Shown: in pieces, positions 40,925-50,647 of the stretch
Numbering within the stretch: the first letter of the stretch is position 1
Layout of the letters: the number at the start of each line of letters is the position of its first letter
Source: Oscillospiraceae bacterium
GTDB lineage: Bacteria; Bacillota; Clostridia; Oscillospirales; Oscillospiraceae
Direction: 5' to 3'
Length of the DNA: 64,000 nucleotides
Assembly (NCBI GenBank): GCA_015068495.1
Contig: SVKL01000002.1
Coordinates: forward strand, 1 to 64,000
Notes under the pieces: model-generated
The model's database searches: none
What the model saw: only the letters and a program-made list of their open reading frames with translations
Told to the model about the DNA's origin: nothing
Position numbers and translations under genes: made by a program

Positions 40925-43900
40925 GTGTACTTAAAAAGCTTAGAGGTACAGGGCTTTAAGTCCTTCCCGGATAAGACCGTGATTCGCTTTGGCGACGATA
41001 TTACCGCCATTGTGGGCCCCAACGGCTCCGGTAAATCCAATATTTCCGATGCGATTTTGTGGGTTATGGGTGAGCAAAGCACCAAGACGCTCCGTGGCGC
41101 CAAGATGGAAGACGTAATCTTTGGCGGCACGCAAAAACGTGCGCCTGTTGGCTTTGCCGAGGCGACCCTTACGTTGGACAATTCCGACCGGGCACTGCCC
41201 TACGATGCCGATGAGGTGATGATTACCCGTCGTTATTATCGTAGCGGCGACAGCGAATACTATATCAACAAGCAGTCTGCAAGACTTCGGGATATCAACG
41301 AGATGTTTATGGATACCGGTCTTGGCAGAGAGGGTTATTCCAATATCGGTCAGGGCAGAATAGATGAAATCCTTTCCTTAAAGAGCGCCGACCGCCGGGA
41401 AATTTTTGAGGAGGCAGCCGGTATCTCCAAATACCGTCACCGCAAGGAGGAGACGGAGCGGAAGCTTGCCCACACAGAGGATAATTTGATGCGTATCGGC
41501 GACAAGGTTTCCGAGCTGGAGCTGCAGCTGGAGCCCTTGCGCGTTCAATCCGAGAAGGCTACCAAGTATTTGGCACTGCGGGAAGAGCTGCAGGGCGTAG
41601 AGGTGGCTGTTTGGATGGATAAGCTGGAAAAGCTGTCCGCTGAGGCCAAGAAGGCAGAGGAGGATTATACCTCTGCATCCTTTGTGCTGCAGCAGGCCCA
41701 CGAGGATTTGGATAAGCTGTACCGCGCCACCGAGCAAATGAGCGCAGATTTGCGCCATCAGAACGGCACGGTGGATACCTTGCGGGATCAGGTGTCGCTG
41801 CTGGAGGGTACCCATCAGCAGATTGACGGACAAATTGCCATTCTGCGCAGCACCATTGCCAATAACGAGGAGAATATTCACCGGAATCAAGAGGACTTGC
41901 AGGGACAGGAAAGCCGCAGCAGCGGTATCTCTGCCCAGCTGGAGCAAGCCAATGTCCGTATCTCTGAAATTGACGCTGTGCTGACAGAAAAAGCGCAGCA
42001 GACGGCGCAGCTGCAAAAGAGCCTTATGGCAATGACTGCAGACGCGCAGGGACTGACCCGTCAGTTTATGGAGCTGCGTACCCGTGAGGTTGCCCTTACC
42101 GGTGATTTGGCGGCGCGGGAAGCGGACACCAAAACCTTGGAAATCAACTTAGGGGAGAGTCAGGCGCGAATCGACCAGATTCTGTCTGATTTGCAGTCCG
42201 GCTCTGAGAAAGAGCAGCAGGCCCGTGACCAGCTGGCAGAAAGCCAAAAGTTGCTGCGTGCCGCGCAGGAAGAGGTTACAGCTAACCAAAACACCATCGA
42301 CGGCTATTCTCTCCGGCAGGCTACCCGCGCCAAGCGGCGGGATGAACTGGCGGAGCAGGTGCAAAAAATCCGGAATCAGCTGGACACTGTGCAAAATAAG
42401 GCGCAGGTGTTCCGTGCTATGGAAAAGGATTTCGAGGGCTATCAGAAGTCCGTCCGTACTGTGATGCAGGAGGCAAAGCGGGGCGGTCTGCGGAATGTCC
42501 ACGGCCCTGTTTCTCAGCTGATTCGTACCGATGAGCGCTATACCGTGGCCATTGAAATCGCTCTGGGCGGCGCATTGCAGCAGGTTGTTGTGGATAACGA
42601 GCAGGACGGCAAAGCGGTTCTAAACTTCTTGAAGCGTACCGGTGGCGGCCGGACAACGGTGCTGCCCATCTCCACTGTGCAGGGCAGAGCCTTGCAGGAA
42701 AAAGGCGTGGAAAATTGCCGCGGCTACGTGGGTATCGCCTCAAAGCTTGTGAAATTTGAAAACCGCTATAGCGGTGTTATGGAAAATCTGCTGGGCAGAA
42801 CGGTGGTGGCAGAGGATATTGATGCCGCTATTGCGATGGCAAAGCAGTACGGCAACCGATTCAAGATTGTCACCTTGGACGGACAGGTTATGAACGCCGG
42901 CGGTTCTATGACCGGTGGTTCTGTGAATAAAGAAGCGGGCATCTTGAGCCGCGCCAACGAGCTGGATAAGCTGGAAAAGCAGGAAAAGGATCTGTCCGAA
43001 AAGCTGAAAACAGTGGAAACAGAATTCCAAGAGGCGCGCCGTGGGGCAGACCAAGTGGAATTCCAGTTAAATGCGGCAAAGGAGCAGCTGCAGGAGGCAG
43101 AAAAGCAGGTGCTTACCAACGAGGGACTTGTGCGTCAGCACGAAATTTGGCTGCAGGCGATTTGCGAGGCAAAGGCTTCTGCCAACACAGAGCTGGAAAA
43201 CCTGCAAAAGCGGCAGACTGCCGACCGGGAGCAGCAAGCTGCTGTTTACGCGCAGATTGATGTTTTTTCTGCCCAACTGGCGGAAACCAGAGAAAAACTG
43301 CAGACCCTTGAGGGTACCCAGTCCGAGGCGGATAAGGCAGTTGCGGTCATTACAGACCAGATTAACGTGCTGCGTACCGATTCTGCTGCATTGGAGGCAG
43401 AGCGTAATACTGCCAATGCCCACATTGCCGACCTGCGTATTTTGCAGGCAGCCACCGAGGGCGACAGAAGCAGAAAGCTGGCAGATATCGATGCGATTCT
43501 GGCAGAGAATGCCCGTCTTGCAGAAGAAATCGAAAGACAGCAGCTGCGTCAGCAGGAAAACGCCCAAGAGACCGCAAGAGTCCGTCAGGCAATGACGGAT
43601 GCCTTGGGTGAATATGCACGCATTGAGGCAGAAAAGTCCAAAGCAGAGGGTGACATTCAGGAGAAGAACAAATCCATCCTCACGATGGAGCGGACCTGTG
43701 CGCTTTTGGAAAATAAAAAGGAAACCACGGTGATTGAAGAGCGTAACACCATTGACAAGCTGTGGGATACCTACGGTCTGACACCGGGCACAGCTGCGGA
43801 GAAACGCGGTGAAATCGAGTCCGTTGCTGCCGGCAACCGGCTGATTGCAGAACTGAAGCGGAAAATTTCCGCCTTGGGCACACCCAACTTAGGCGCAATT

Positions 43901-44497
43901 GAGGAATTCGCACGGGTCAACGAGCGTTATTCCTATTTGACAGAGCAGCGGGACGATGTGTTGGGCGCAAAGAAAGAGCTGGAGGGTATCATCAAGGAAA
44001 TCACCCAGCAGATGACAGAGATTTTTGTCACCGAGTTTGCCAAAATCAACGAGTATTTCGGCAAGGTCTTTGAGGAGATGTTCGGCGGCGGTAAGGGTCA
44101 GCTGTTACTGGAAGACCCGGAGGAGCCCTTGACCTGCGGCATTGAGATTCGCGTTCAGCCTCCCGGAAAGCAGGTCAAGACCATCACCTTGCTGTCCGGC
44201 GGTGAAAAAGCCTTCGTGGCAATTGCGTTGTATTTTGCTATTTTGAAGGTGCGTCCCACGCCCTTCTGTATGCTGGACGAGATTGACGCAGCGCTGGATG
44301 ACAGAAACGTGGAACGGTTCTCTTCCTATCTGCGGAACTTAAGCAACAAAACCCAGTTTATCGTCATTACCCACCGCCGCGGCACAATGGAGGCATCGGA
44401 CGTGCTCTACGGTGTGACTATGCAGGAACAGGGCATCAGTAAACTGCTCCGTTTGGACCTGAACCAAATGGAAACCTATCTGGGCTTAATGATATAA
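40925..44497 (+). CDS. smc: Chromosome segregation protein SMC
   Basis: A 1190-residue SMC protein, starting at a GTG (40925) with AGGGGA upstream. Head: MYLKSLEVQGFKSFPDKT and Walker A GPNGSGKSNISDAI; coiled coil about 170-500; hinge about 510-670 (GGRTTVLPISTVQG, GGSMTGGSVNKEAG); second coiled coil to about 1000; C-terminal head with signature LLSGGEKAFVAIAL and Walker B FCMLDEIDAALDD. It organises and compacts the chromosome with ScpA/ScpB, which are not in the window. ftsY follows after 10 bases, the common Firmicute order (rnc often lies before; here it does not). Confidence 0.97.
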   Translation: MYLKSLEVQGFKSFPDKTVIRFGDDITAIVGPNGSGKSNISDAILWVMGEQSTKTLRGAKMEDVIFGGTQKRAPVGFAEATLTLDNSDRALPYDADEVMITRRYYRSGDSEYYINKQSARLRDINEMFMDTGLGREGYSNIGQGRIDEILSLKSADRREIFEEAAGISKYRHRKEETERKLAHTEDNLMRIGDKVSELELQLEPLRVQSEKATKYLALREELQGVEVAVWMDKLEKLSAEAKKAEEDYTSASFVLQQAHEDLDKLYRATEQMSADLRHQNGTVDTLRDQVSLLEGTHQQIDGQIAILRSTIANNEENIHRNQEDLQGQESRSSGISAQLEQANVRISEIDAVLTEKAQQTAQLQKSLMAMTADAQGLTRQFMELRTREVALTGDLAAREADTKTLEINLGESQARIDQILSDLQSGSEKEQQARDQLAESQKLLRAAQEEVTANQNTIDGYSLRQATRAKRRDELAEQVQKIRNQLDTVQNKAQVFRAMEKDFEGYQKSVRTVMQEAKRGGLRNVHGPVSQLIRTDERYTVAIEIALGGALQQVVVDNEQDGKAVLNFLKRTGGGRTTVLPISTVQGRALQEKGVENCRGYVGIASKLVKFENRYSGVMENLLGRTVVAEDIDAAIAMAKQYGNRFKIVTLDGQVMNAGGSMTGGSVNKEAGILSRANELDKLEKQEKDLSEKLKTVETEFQEARRGADQVEFQLNAAKEQLQEAEKQVLTNEGLVRQHEIWLQAICEAKASANTELENLQKRQTADREQQAAVYAQIDVFSAQLAETREKLQTLEGTQSEADKAVAVITDQINVLRTDSAALEAERNTANAHIADLRILQAATEGDRSRKLADIDAILAENARLAEEIERQQLRQQENAQETARVRQAMTDALGEYARIEAEKSKAEGDIQEKNKSILTMERTCALLENKKETTVIEERNTIDKLWDTYGLTPGTAAEKRGEIESVAAGNRLIAELKRKISALGTPNLGAIEEFARVNERYSYLTEQRDDVLGAKKELEGIIKEITQQMTEIFVTEFAKINEYFGKVFEEMFGGGKGQLLLEDPEEPLTCGIEIRVQPPGKQVKTITLLSGGEKAFVAIALYFAILKVRPTPFCMLDEIDAALDDRNVERFSSYLRNLSNKTQFIVITHRRGTMEASDVLYGVTMQEQGISKLLRLDLNQMETYLGLMI

Positions 44498-44507
44498 AGG
44501 AGTTTAT

Positions 44508-45413
44508 ATGGGCTTTTTTGATAAAATTAAGGCTGGCCTTTCCAAGACACGCAATGCCTTGTCGGATACCTTAGGCAGCGTGTTTACCGGCTTTTCGGAA
44601 ATCGACGATGATTTCTACGATGAGCTGGAAGAGGGGCTGATTTTGGCGGACTTAGGGGTGGAAACAGCGGTGAAGGCTGCTGACCGCCTGCGTAAAACCG
44701 TGAAAGAGCGCCACTTAAAGACCACGGAAGAGGCAAAAGAGGCTTTGAAGGAAATTCTGGTGGATATGCTGAATGTGGGAGATACATCCCTCAATTTGTC
44801 CACCGCGCCTGCTGTGGTGCTGGTAATCGGCGTCAACGGCGTAGGCAAGACCACCACCATCGGCAAGCTTGCCACTCAGCTAAAAAAGCAGGGCAAGGAT
44901 GTGCTGCTGGTTGCAGGGGATACCTTTCGGGCTGCAGCGGCGGACCAGTTGGAAATTTGGGCTGAGCGTTCCGGCTGCGGCATTGTCCGCCAGCACGAGG
45001 GCGCAGACCCTGCTTCCGTGGTGTATGACGGCATCCAATCCGCTAAGGCTAAGGGCGCAGATGTGATTTTGATTGACACTGCCGGCAGACTTCACAACAA
45101 GCAAAACCTGATGAACGAGCTGAATAAAATCAGCCGGATTGTGGAGCGGGAGCTGCCCAATGCCGCCAAGGAGGTTCTGCTGGTGCTGGATGGCACAACC
45201 GGTCAGAACGGTCTGCTGCAGGCAAAGCAGTTTAAGGAAATTGCCGGCGTTACTTCCATCGCCCTGACCAAGCTGGACGGCACGGCCAAAGGCGGCATTG
45301 TAATCGCCGTGGCGGACAGCCTGCAAATTCCCGTAAAGTTTATTGGCGTGGGGGAGCAGGCAGATGACTTAATGCCTTTTGAGGCAAAGGACTTCGTAGA
45401 AGCCCTCTTATAA
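44508..45413 (+). CDS. ftsY: Signal recognition particle receptor FtsY
   Basis: A 301-residue GTPase that docks SRP-ribosome complexes at the membrane. Only a short acidic-poor N-terminal part precedes the N domain (LSDTLGSVFTGFSEID). G-domain motifs: GVNGVGKTTTIGKLA, DTFRAAAADQL, DTAGRLHNKQNL, TKLDGTAKGG and GVGEQADDLMPF. ATG at 44508 after AAAGGAG. Co-transcribed with smc. Confidence 0.97.
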   Translation: MGFFDKIKAGLSKTRNALSDTLGSVFTGFSEIDDDFYDELEEGLILADLGVETAVKAADRLRKTVKERHLKTTEEAKEALKEILVDMLNVGDTSLNLSTAPAVVLVIGVNGVGKTTTIGKLATQLKKQGKDVLLVAGDTFRAAAADQLEIWAERSGCGIVRQHEGADPASVVYDGIQSAKAKGADVILIDTAGRLHNKQNLMNELNKISRIVERELPNAAKEVLLVLDGTTGQNGLLQAKQFKEIAGVTSIALTKLDGTAKGGIVIAVADSLQIPVKFIGVGEQADDLMPFEAKDFVEALL

Positions 45414-45416
45414 CCC

Positions 45417-45456
45417 ACGTCATTGCCAGGAGCCGCTTGCGGCGACGTGGCAATCT
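45417..45456. repeat. Dispersed palindromic repeat, copy 3
   Basis: It begins ACGTCATTGCCAGGAGC, has CCGCTTGCGG in the centre and ends GACGTGGCAATCTCC. The ends are complementary (ACGTCATTGCC with GGCAATC and GACGT), and it matches the copy at 21360. It fills the gap between ftsY and rdgB. Confidence 0.75.
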
Positions 45457-45490
45457 CCTGTAACATTCAAAGACAATAGAGGACAAAACA

Positions 45491-46096
45491 ATGAAAGTTG
45501 TATTGGCAAGTAAGAATAAGCATAAATTAGAGGAAATCAGCAAAATTACCCAGCAGTTTGATATGGAGCTGGTGCTCCAATCCGAATTGGGTGTGGATAT
45601 TGACGTGGAGGAAAACGGCAGCAGCTTTGAGGAGAATTCTCTCATTAAGGCAAAGGCGGTTATGGAAGCCACCGGTCTGCCTGCCTTGGCAGACGATTCC
45701 GGCATTGCGGTGGACGCATTAAACGGCGAGCCGGGGATTTATTCCGCCCGCTACGGCTTTGACGACACCTTGGATGACTGGGGAAGACTTCAGCTGTTAC
45801 TGAAGAATACCGAACACGTGCCGGACGGTGAGCGGCAGGCGCAGTTTGTGTGTGTCATCACGATGGTTACGCCCGACGGTAAGACCATTCAGGCCCGGGG
45901 TGAGATTCACGGGGAATTGCTCCGTGCGCCGGTGGGGGAGAACGGTTTTGGTTATGACCCGATTTTTTACTATCCCCCTATGGGTAAGTCCACGGCAGAA
46001 ATGACCCCTGATGAGAAGAATCAGGTATCTCATCGGGCAAATGCTCTGAAGGTGTTCTATGAGAAGTTAAAGGAGGCAGGTTATGCTGACAAGTAA
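45491..46096 (+). CDS. rdgB: XTP/dITP pyrophosphatase (RdgB/HAM1)
   Basis: A 201-residue house-cleaning enzyme that hydrolyses non-canonical purine triphosphates. MKVVLASKNKHKLEEI is the typical start, SFEENSLIKAKAV and ADDSGIAVDALNGEPGIYSARY are the active-site motifs, and GENGFGYDPIFYYP and HRANAL occur near the end. ATG at 45491; the ribosome site AGAGGAC is modest. The last 14 bases overlap yhbY. Confidence 0.96.
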   Translation: MKVVLASKNKHKLEEISKITQQFDMELVLQSELGVDIDVEENGSSFEENSLIKAKAVMEATGLPALADDSGIAVDALNGEPGIYSARYGFDDTLDDWGRLQLLLKNTEHVPDGERQAQFVCVITMVTPDGKTIQARGEIHGELLRAPVGENGFGYDPIFYYPPMGKSTAEMTPDEKNQVSHRANALKVFYEKLKEAGYADK

Positions 46097-46556
46097 ACAG
46101 CGCTCTGAGCTTCGCGGACAAGCCACTACCATTGACACTACCTTGATGGTAGGCAAGGGCGGCGTGACGGAGGCGGTGATTGCCGAGGCAGAGAATCAGC
46201 TTAACACCCGTGAACTGGTAAAGGGCAAGGTGCTGGAAGGCGCGATGATGACACCCAGAGAGGTGTGTGATGAATTGTGTGAAGCCACCGGCGCTGAGGG
46301 CATTGGTGTGATTGGCACAAAGTTTGTGATTTACCGCTTCAGCGAAAAGCTTCAGGAGGAACGGAATCAGACCGGCAGAGCCAAACGGAAGGAAACACCC
46401 ACCGGCAAGAAGAATCCTGTCCGCAAGGGTGCGCAGGCACGGCGGCAGGCGGCCAGAAAAGTGCGTGAGCAACGCAATGAGTACTTCCGTCAGCAGGCCA
46501 TTGACAAGGCCATTGAACGGGAACGGGAAAAACAGTTCAGAGAGTCCAACGAATGA
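46083..46556 (+). CDS. yhbY: YhbY-type RNA-binding protein (CRM domain)
   Basis: A 157-residue protein: residues 1-97 are a CRM domain (MLTSKQRSELRGQA, VGKGGVTEAVIAEAENQL, GTKFVIYRFSE), which binds pre-50S ribosomal RNA. A basic, Gln/Arg-rich C-terminal extension of about 60 residues (RKETPTGKKNPV to the end) is longer than in most YhbY proteins, which are about 100 residues. ATG at 46083 after AAAGGAGG, overlapping rdgB. Part of the run to nadD, rsfS and leuS. Confidence 0.93.
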   Translation: MLTSKQRSELRGQATTIDTTLMVGKGGVTEAVIAEAENQLNTRELVKGKVLEGAMMTPREVCDELCEATGAEGIGVIGTKFVIYRFSEKLQEERNQTGRAKRKETPTGKKNPVRKGAQARRQAARKVREQRNEYFRQQAIDKAIEREREKQFRESNE

Positions 46557-46572
46557 AAAGGGGGCATAGGCA

Positions 46573-47751
46573 GTGGAGCGAATCGGTATTTACGGCGGTA
46601 CGTTTAACCCACCTCACGTGGGGCATATTCGGGCTGCCCGGTATGCCATTGACGCATTAAAGCTGGAAAAGCTGCTGCTGATACCTTCCTGCATTGCTCC
46701 CCATAAGGCACTTCCCGCGGATGCGCCCACGCCAACGCAGCGGCTGGAAATGGTGCGGCTGTCGGCGCTGGAAAAAATGGAAGTGTGCGATATCGAGCTG
46801 AGCCGCGGCGGCACCAGCTACACCTATGAAACGGTGGATAGCTTGGCAAAGCAATACCCCAAAAAGGAACTGGTTTTGCTGATGGGCACAGATATGTTTC
46901 TGTCCTTTTTAACTTGGAGAGAACCGGAGCGGATACTCAAAAATGTGTCTGTGGGCGTTCTGTATCGGGGCGATAAAGGGGAACTGGAGCAAATTGCTGA
47001 GCAAAAAAAGAATTTAGAGAAGCTGGGCACTACGGTCTATTTGATAGAAAACCCCATCAATGCCATATCATCTACCCAGTTGCGCAGGCTGCTGATATTT
47101 GGATGCGGCAAGACGTTTTTGCCTGACGGTGTAGAGGATTACATTATAAAAAACGGACTTTACGGCACGAAAAAGGATTATCACAACCTGCCGATGGATG
47201 CTTTGGAACAGGTGGTTGTGAGCCTTCTTAAGCCCAACCGGGTTGCCCACGTTTTGGGCTGCCGGGATACAGCCATCGATTTGGCAAAGCGCTGGGGGGC
47301 AGATGCTACCGATGCCGGTCGGGCAGGCTTGCTTCACGACATTACCAAGGCTTTGGACGGCCCGCTTCAATTGACTTTGTGCGATGAATATGGTATTGTA
47401 CTGGGTGACTTTTTCCAAAAATACACCAAAACTCTCCACGCCCTTACAGGCAGCTTGGTAGCAGAGCGTATTTTTGGAGAAAATCAACAGGTAGTGGATG
47501 CAATCCGCAGCCACACCACCGGCAAAGCCAATATGAACACCTTGGAAAAAATCCTGTATGTTGCCGACTATATGGAGCCCAATCGGGATTTCCCCGGTGT
47601 GGAAAAGCTGCGGCAGCTTGCTTATACGGATTTGGATAAGGCACTGAAGCTGGGTCTGGAAATGACCGTGGCTTTACTGAACAAGAACAATCAGGAAATT
47701 TCTCCGGCATCTGCGGAGGCGCTTGCCTTCTTGGAAAAAGCCGGTGTATAA
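46573..47751 (+). CDS. nadD: Fusion of nicotinate-nucleotide adenylyltransferase (NadD) and YqeK-type HD hydrolase
   Basis: A 392-residue protein from a GTG at 46573. Residues 1-195: NadD with GGTFNPPHVGHIRAA (nucleotide-binding) and ISSTQLRRL; it makes deamido-NAD. Residues 205-392: an HD domain of the YqeK family with HVLGCRDTAIDLA, AGLLHDITKAL (metal His-Asp), LHALTGSLVAE, IRSHTTGK and LYVADYMEPNRDF; YqeK enzymes hydrolyse diadenosine tetraphosphate. The two are separate adjacent genes in Bacillus and are joined here without a stop. rsfS follows as usual for this locus. Both halves keep their key residues. Confidence 0.95.
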   Translation: MERIGIYGGTFNPPHVGHIRAARYAIDALKLEKLLLIPSCIAPHKALPADAPTPTQRLEMVRLSALEKMEVCDIELSRGGTSYTYETVDSLAKQYPKKELVLLMGTDMFLSFLTWREPERILKNVSVGVLYRGDKGELEQIAEQKKNLEKLGTTVYLIENPINAISSTQLRRLLIFGCGKTFLPDGVEDYIIKNGLYGTKKDYHNLPMDALEQVVVSLLKPNRVAHVLGCRDTAIDLAKRWGADATDAGRAGLLHDITKALDGPLQLTLCDEYGIVLGDFFQKYTKTLHALTGSLVAERIFGENQQVVDAIRSHTTGKANMNTLEKILYVADYMEPNRDFPGVEKLRQLAYTDLDKALKLGLEMTVALLNKNNQEISPASAEALAFLEKAGV

Positions 47752-47772
47752 CGACGAGGAAGGATAGAAAAT

Positions 47773-48135
47773 ATGTTAAGTGCAAAAGAAGTTGCCTATG
47801 AAGTAACAAAGGCGCTGGACGAAAAAAAGGGTATGGACATTAAGCTCCTGAAAATTGATAAGGTAAGCTCTCTTGCAGATTATTTTTTGATTTGCACCGG
47901 CACATCCAATACCCACGTAAAGACCCTCTGCGACTATGCAGAGCACACCCTGGAGCAGTTAGGCGAGCCTATGCTGGGTCGAGAAGGACACCGCGGTAAC
48001 ACTTGGGAGCTGCTGGATTACGGCAGCTTGGTGATTCACGTGTTTACGGAAGATGCAAGAGAATTCTACTCCTTGGAGCGCCTGTGGGCAGATGCCGAGC
48101 AGGTGGACATCGGAGATATTGTGACAGAAGAGTGA
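47773..48135 (+). CDS. rsfS: Ribosomal silencing factor RsfS
   Basis: A 120-residue protein that binds L14 on the 50S subunit and blocks joining with 30S in poor nutrients. Family signatures: DIKLLKIDKVSSLADYFLICTG (its parts KVSSLADYFL and CTG), GNTWELLDYGSLVIHVF and REFYSLERLW. ATG at 47773 after GAGGAAGG. It is downstream of nadD-yqeK and ten bases before leuS. Confidence 0.96.
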   Translation: MLSAKEVAYEVTKALDEKKGMDIKLLKIDKVSSLADYFLICTGTSNTHVKTLCDYAEHTLEQLGEPMLGREGHRGNTWELLDYGSLVIHVFTEDAREFYSLERLWADAEQVDIGDIVTEE

Positions 48136-48145
48136 GGAAACGGCA

Positions 48146-50569
48146 ATGATTTACGAGCACGACAAAGTTGAAGCCAAATGGCAAAAATACTGGGAAGAGC
48201 ACGATACCTTCCATACGGACGTGTGGGATTTTAGCAAGCCTAAGTATTACGTTTTGGATATGTTCCCGTACCCCAGCGGCGTAGGCCTGCACGCCGGTCA
48301 CCCGGAGGGCTATACCGCAACGGATATTATGTCCCGTATGAAGCGTATGCAGGGCTATAACGTTCTGCACCCTATGGGCTATGACTCCTTCGGTCTGCCG
48401 GCAGAGCAGTACGCTGTGGATACCGGCAACCATCCCAATGGCTTTACCCAGGCAAATATCGAAACCTTCTCCAAGCAGCTGAAGGAGCTGGGCTTTGACT
48501 ATGACTGGTCCAAGGTGATTGCCACCTCTGACCCGGATTTTTATAAGTGGACCCAGTGGATTTTTAAGAAGCTGTACGAAAAAGGCTACGCCAAGCGGAT
48601 TGAAATGCCCGTAAACTGGTGTGAGGCGCTGGGTACCGTGCTTGCCAATGACGAAGTCATCGACGGCAAGAGTGAGCGTGGCGGCTATCCCGTTGTGAAG
48701 AAAATGATGATGCAGTGGGTCATTGACCAGCCTGCATTTGCTGAAAAGCTGCTGGAGGGCTTGAATGAAATTGACTGGCCTGAATCCACTAAGGAAATCC
48801 AGCGCAACTGGATCGGTAAGTCCACCGGTGTGGAGGTGGACTTCAAGTTGGTAGGCGGCGGAGAGTTTTCCATCTACACCACCTGTATTGAAACCATCTA
48901 CGGCATTACCTTTATGGTCTTAGCGCCTGACGGCAAGATTACCGAAAGCCTGCTTGACCGGGTGGAAAACCGGGCAGAGGTGGAAGCTTATATTGCAGAG
49001 GCTGCAAAGAAGAGTGAAATCGACCGTACCGACGCCAGCAAGACCAAGACCGGCTGCTGCTTGAAGGGTATTTATGCGATTAACCCTGTCAACGGCAAGG
49101 AAGTGCCTGTGTTCATCGGTGATTTTGTTCTGGGCAACTACGGCACCGGCGCAGTTATGGCTGTTCCCAGCCACGACCAGCGTGACTTTGAATATGCCGT
49201 TGCCCACAACATTCCTATGATTCAGGTTATCGAAGGCCGGGATGTGTCCGAATGTGCCTTCGAAAAGCAGGATTACTTAGGCAAGGACTGTAAGCTTGTA
49301 AATTCCGAGGAGTTCACCGGCCTGACCGTGGAGGAGGCTAAGGAGGCTATCACTGTCAAGCTGGAGAAGATGGGTGTTGCCAGAAGAAAGGTAAACTACC
49401 ACTTCCGTGAGTGGATTTTTGCCCGTCAGCGCTACTGGGGCGAGCCTGTTCCTTGCGTATATACCGAGGACGGCAAGACCGTGTTCCTGCCGGACAGCGA
49501 GCTGCCCTTGATTCTGCCGGAGCTGGAAGACTATAAGGGCAAGGGCGGAAAAGCGCCTTTGGAAAACGCAGAGCAGTGGAAGCACTACGACCAAAACGGC
49601 ATTAAGGGTCTGCGTGAGACCTCTACTATGCCCGGTTCTGCCGGTTCTTCCTGGTACTTTATGCGTTATATCGACCCCAAGAACGAGAACGCTTTCTGTG
49701 ACCCGGAGCTTTTGAAGCACTGGCTGCCTGTTGATTTGTATATCGGCGGCCCCGAGCACGCAGTAGGCCACCTGATTTACTCCCGTATCTGGACCCGTTT
49801 CCTGTACGATAACGGTCTTTCTCCCGTTGCCGAGCCTTTCAAAAAGCTGGTGCATCAGGGTATGATTTTGGGTGAAAACGGCATCAAGATGGGTAAGCGT
49901 TTCCCCGAATTCGTGGTCAATCCCAGTGATGTGGTCCGGGAATACGGCGCAGACACCCTGCGTTTGTATGAGATGTTTATGGGTCCGCTGGAGGTTTCCA
50001 AGCCTTGGAGCACCACCGGCGTTGCCGGCGCAAAGAAGTTTATTAACCGTGTGTGGAACTTCTTTACAGAGCCTGCCAATATCACAGATACCGACGACGG
50101 CAAGCTGACCAAGGTTTACCATCAAACGGTAAAGAAAGTCACCTCTGACTTTGAGGTTTTGGGCTTCAATACCGCCATTGCTCAGATGATGGTCTTTGTG
50201 AATGAGGTCTATAAGAACGGCACCTGCCCCAGAGAATATGCCGAGGGCTTTGTCAAAATGATTTCCTGCATCATTCCCCATGTGGGTGAGGAGATTTGGC
50301 AGACGCTGGGTCACGATAATACCATCGCTTATGAGCCTTGGCCTGCCTACGATGAAGCCAAGTGCAAAGACAGCGAGGTTACCTTTGCGGTGCAGGTCAA
50401 CGGTAAGATGCGTGGCACTGTGGTGATGGATGCCGACCTTGACAATGACACGGTGGTAAAGAACGTGCTGGCAGACCAGAAAATTGCAGCCTTCCTGGAA
50501 AAGAATGGCGGCAATATTGTCAAGACCATTGTTGTTAAGAACAAATTGGTGAACTTGATTGTAAAATAA
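48146..50569 (+). CDS. leuS: Leucyl-tRNA synthetase
   Basis: An 807-residue class I synthetase. The HIGH-like motif is in GVGLHAGHPEGYTATD (about 45-60), the CP1 editing domain spans about 220-420 (TGAVMAVPSHDQRDFE with the editing-site Asp), and GSAGSSWYFMRY and the KMSKS-like KMGKRFPEFVVNP (about 580) follow. The KMSKS loop is shortened in sequence to KMGKR. The C-terminal anticodon and Leu-specific domains end the protein. ATG at 48146 after GAGGAAACGGC. It is last in the run that starts at rdgB. No T-box precedes it; transcription comes from upstream. Confidence 0.97.
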   Translation: MIYEHDKVEAKWQKYWEEHDTFHTDVWDFSKPKYYVLDMFPYPSGVGLHAGHPEGYTATDIMSRMKRMQGYNVLHPMGYDSFGLPAEQYAVDTGNHPNGFTQANIETFSKQLKELGFDYDWSKVIATSDPDFYKWTQWIFKKLYEKGYAKRIEMPVNWCEALGTVLANDEVIDGKSERGGYPVVKKMMMQWVIDQPAFAEKLLEGLNEIDWPESTKEIQRNWIGKSTGVEVDFKLVGGGEFSIYTTCIETIYGITFMVLAPDGKITESLLDRVENRAEVEAYIAEAAKKSEIDRTDASKTKTGCCLKGIYAINPVNGKEVPVFIGDFVLGNYGTGAVMAVPSHDQRDFEYAVAHNIPMIQVIEGRDVSECAFEKQDYLGKDCKLVNSEEFTGLTVEEAKEAITVKLEKMGVARRKVNYHFREWIFARQRYWGEPVPCVYTEDGKTVFLPDSELPLILPELEDYKGKGGKAPLENAEQWKHYDQNGIKGLRETSTMPGSAGSSWYFMRYIDPKNENAFCDPELLKHWLPVDLYIGGPEHAVGHLIYSRIWTRFLYDNGLSPVAEPFKKLVHQGMILGENGIKMGKRFPEFVVNPSDVVREYGADTLRLYEMFMGPLEVSKPWSTTGVAGAKKFINRVWNFFTEPANITDTDDGKLTKVYHQTVKKVTSDFEVLGFNTAIAQMMVFVNEVYKNGTCPREYAEGFVKMISCIIPHVGEEIWQTLGHDNTIAYEPWPAYDEAKCKDSEVTFAVQVNGKMRGTVVMDADLDNDTVVKNVLADQKIAAFLEKNGGNIVKTIVVKNKLVNLIVK

Positions 50570-50611
50570 GCAGGTTTTGCCAAAATTAAGTCAAAAAGGC
50601 AGAAATGTGGC

Positions 50612-50640
50612 TTGACAAAACAAGAAATTCAGCATATAAT
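50612..50640 (+). promoter_or_regulatory. Consensus promoter of rpsU
   Basis: TTGACA, 17 bp, TATAAT: perfect consensus. Confidence 0.92.
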
Positions 50641-50647
50641 AGTCGAG

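Noticed and set aside
39361..41181. Longer form of the E2-like membrane protein starting further upstream
   Set aside because: The extra N-terminal part would overlap the smc promoter and coding start; the ATG at 40773 begins directly before the first span.
49277..50314. 345-codon minus-strand frame inside leuS
   Set aside because: Antisense to conserved LeuRS; composition is typical of a shadow frame.
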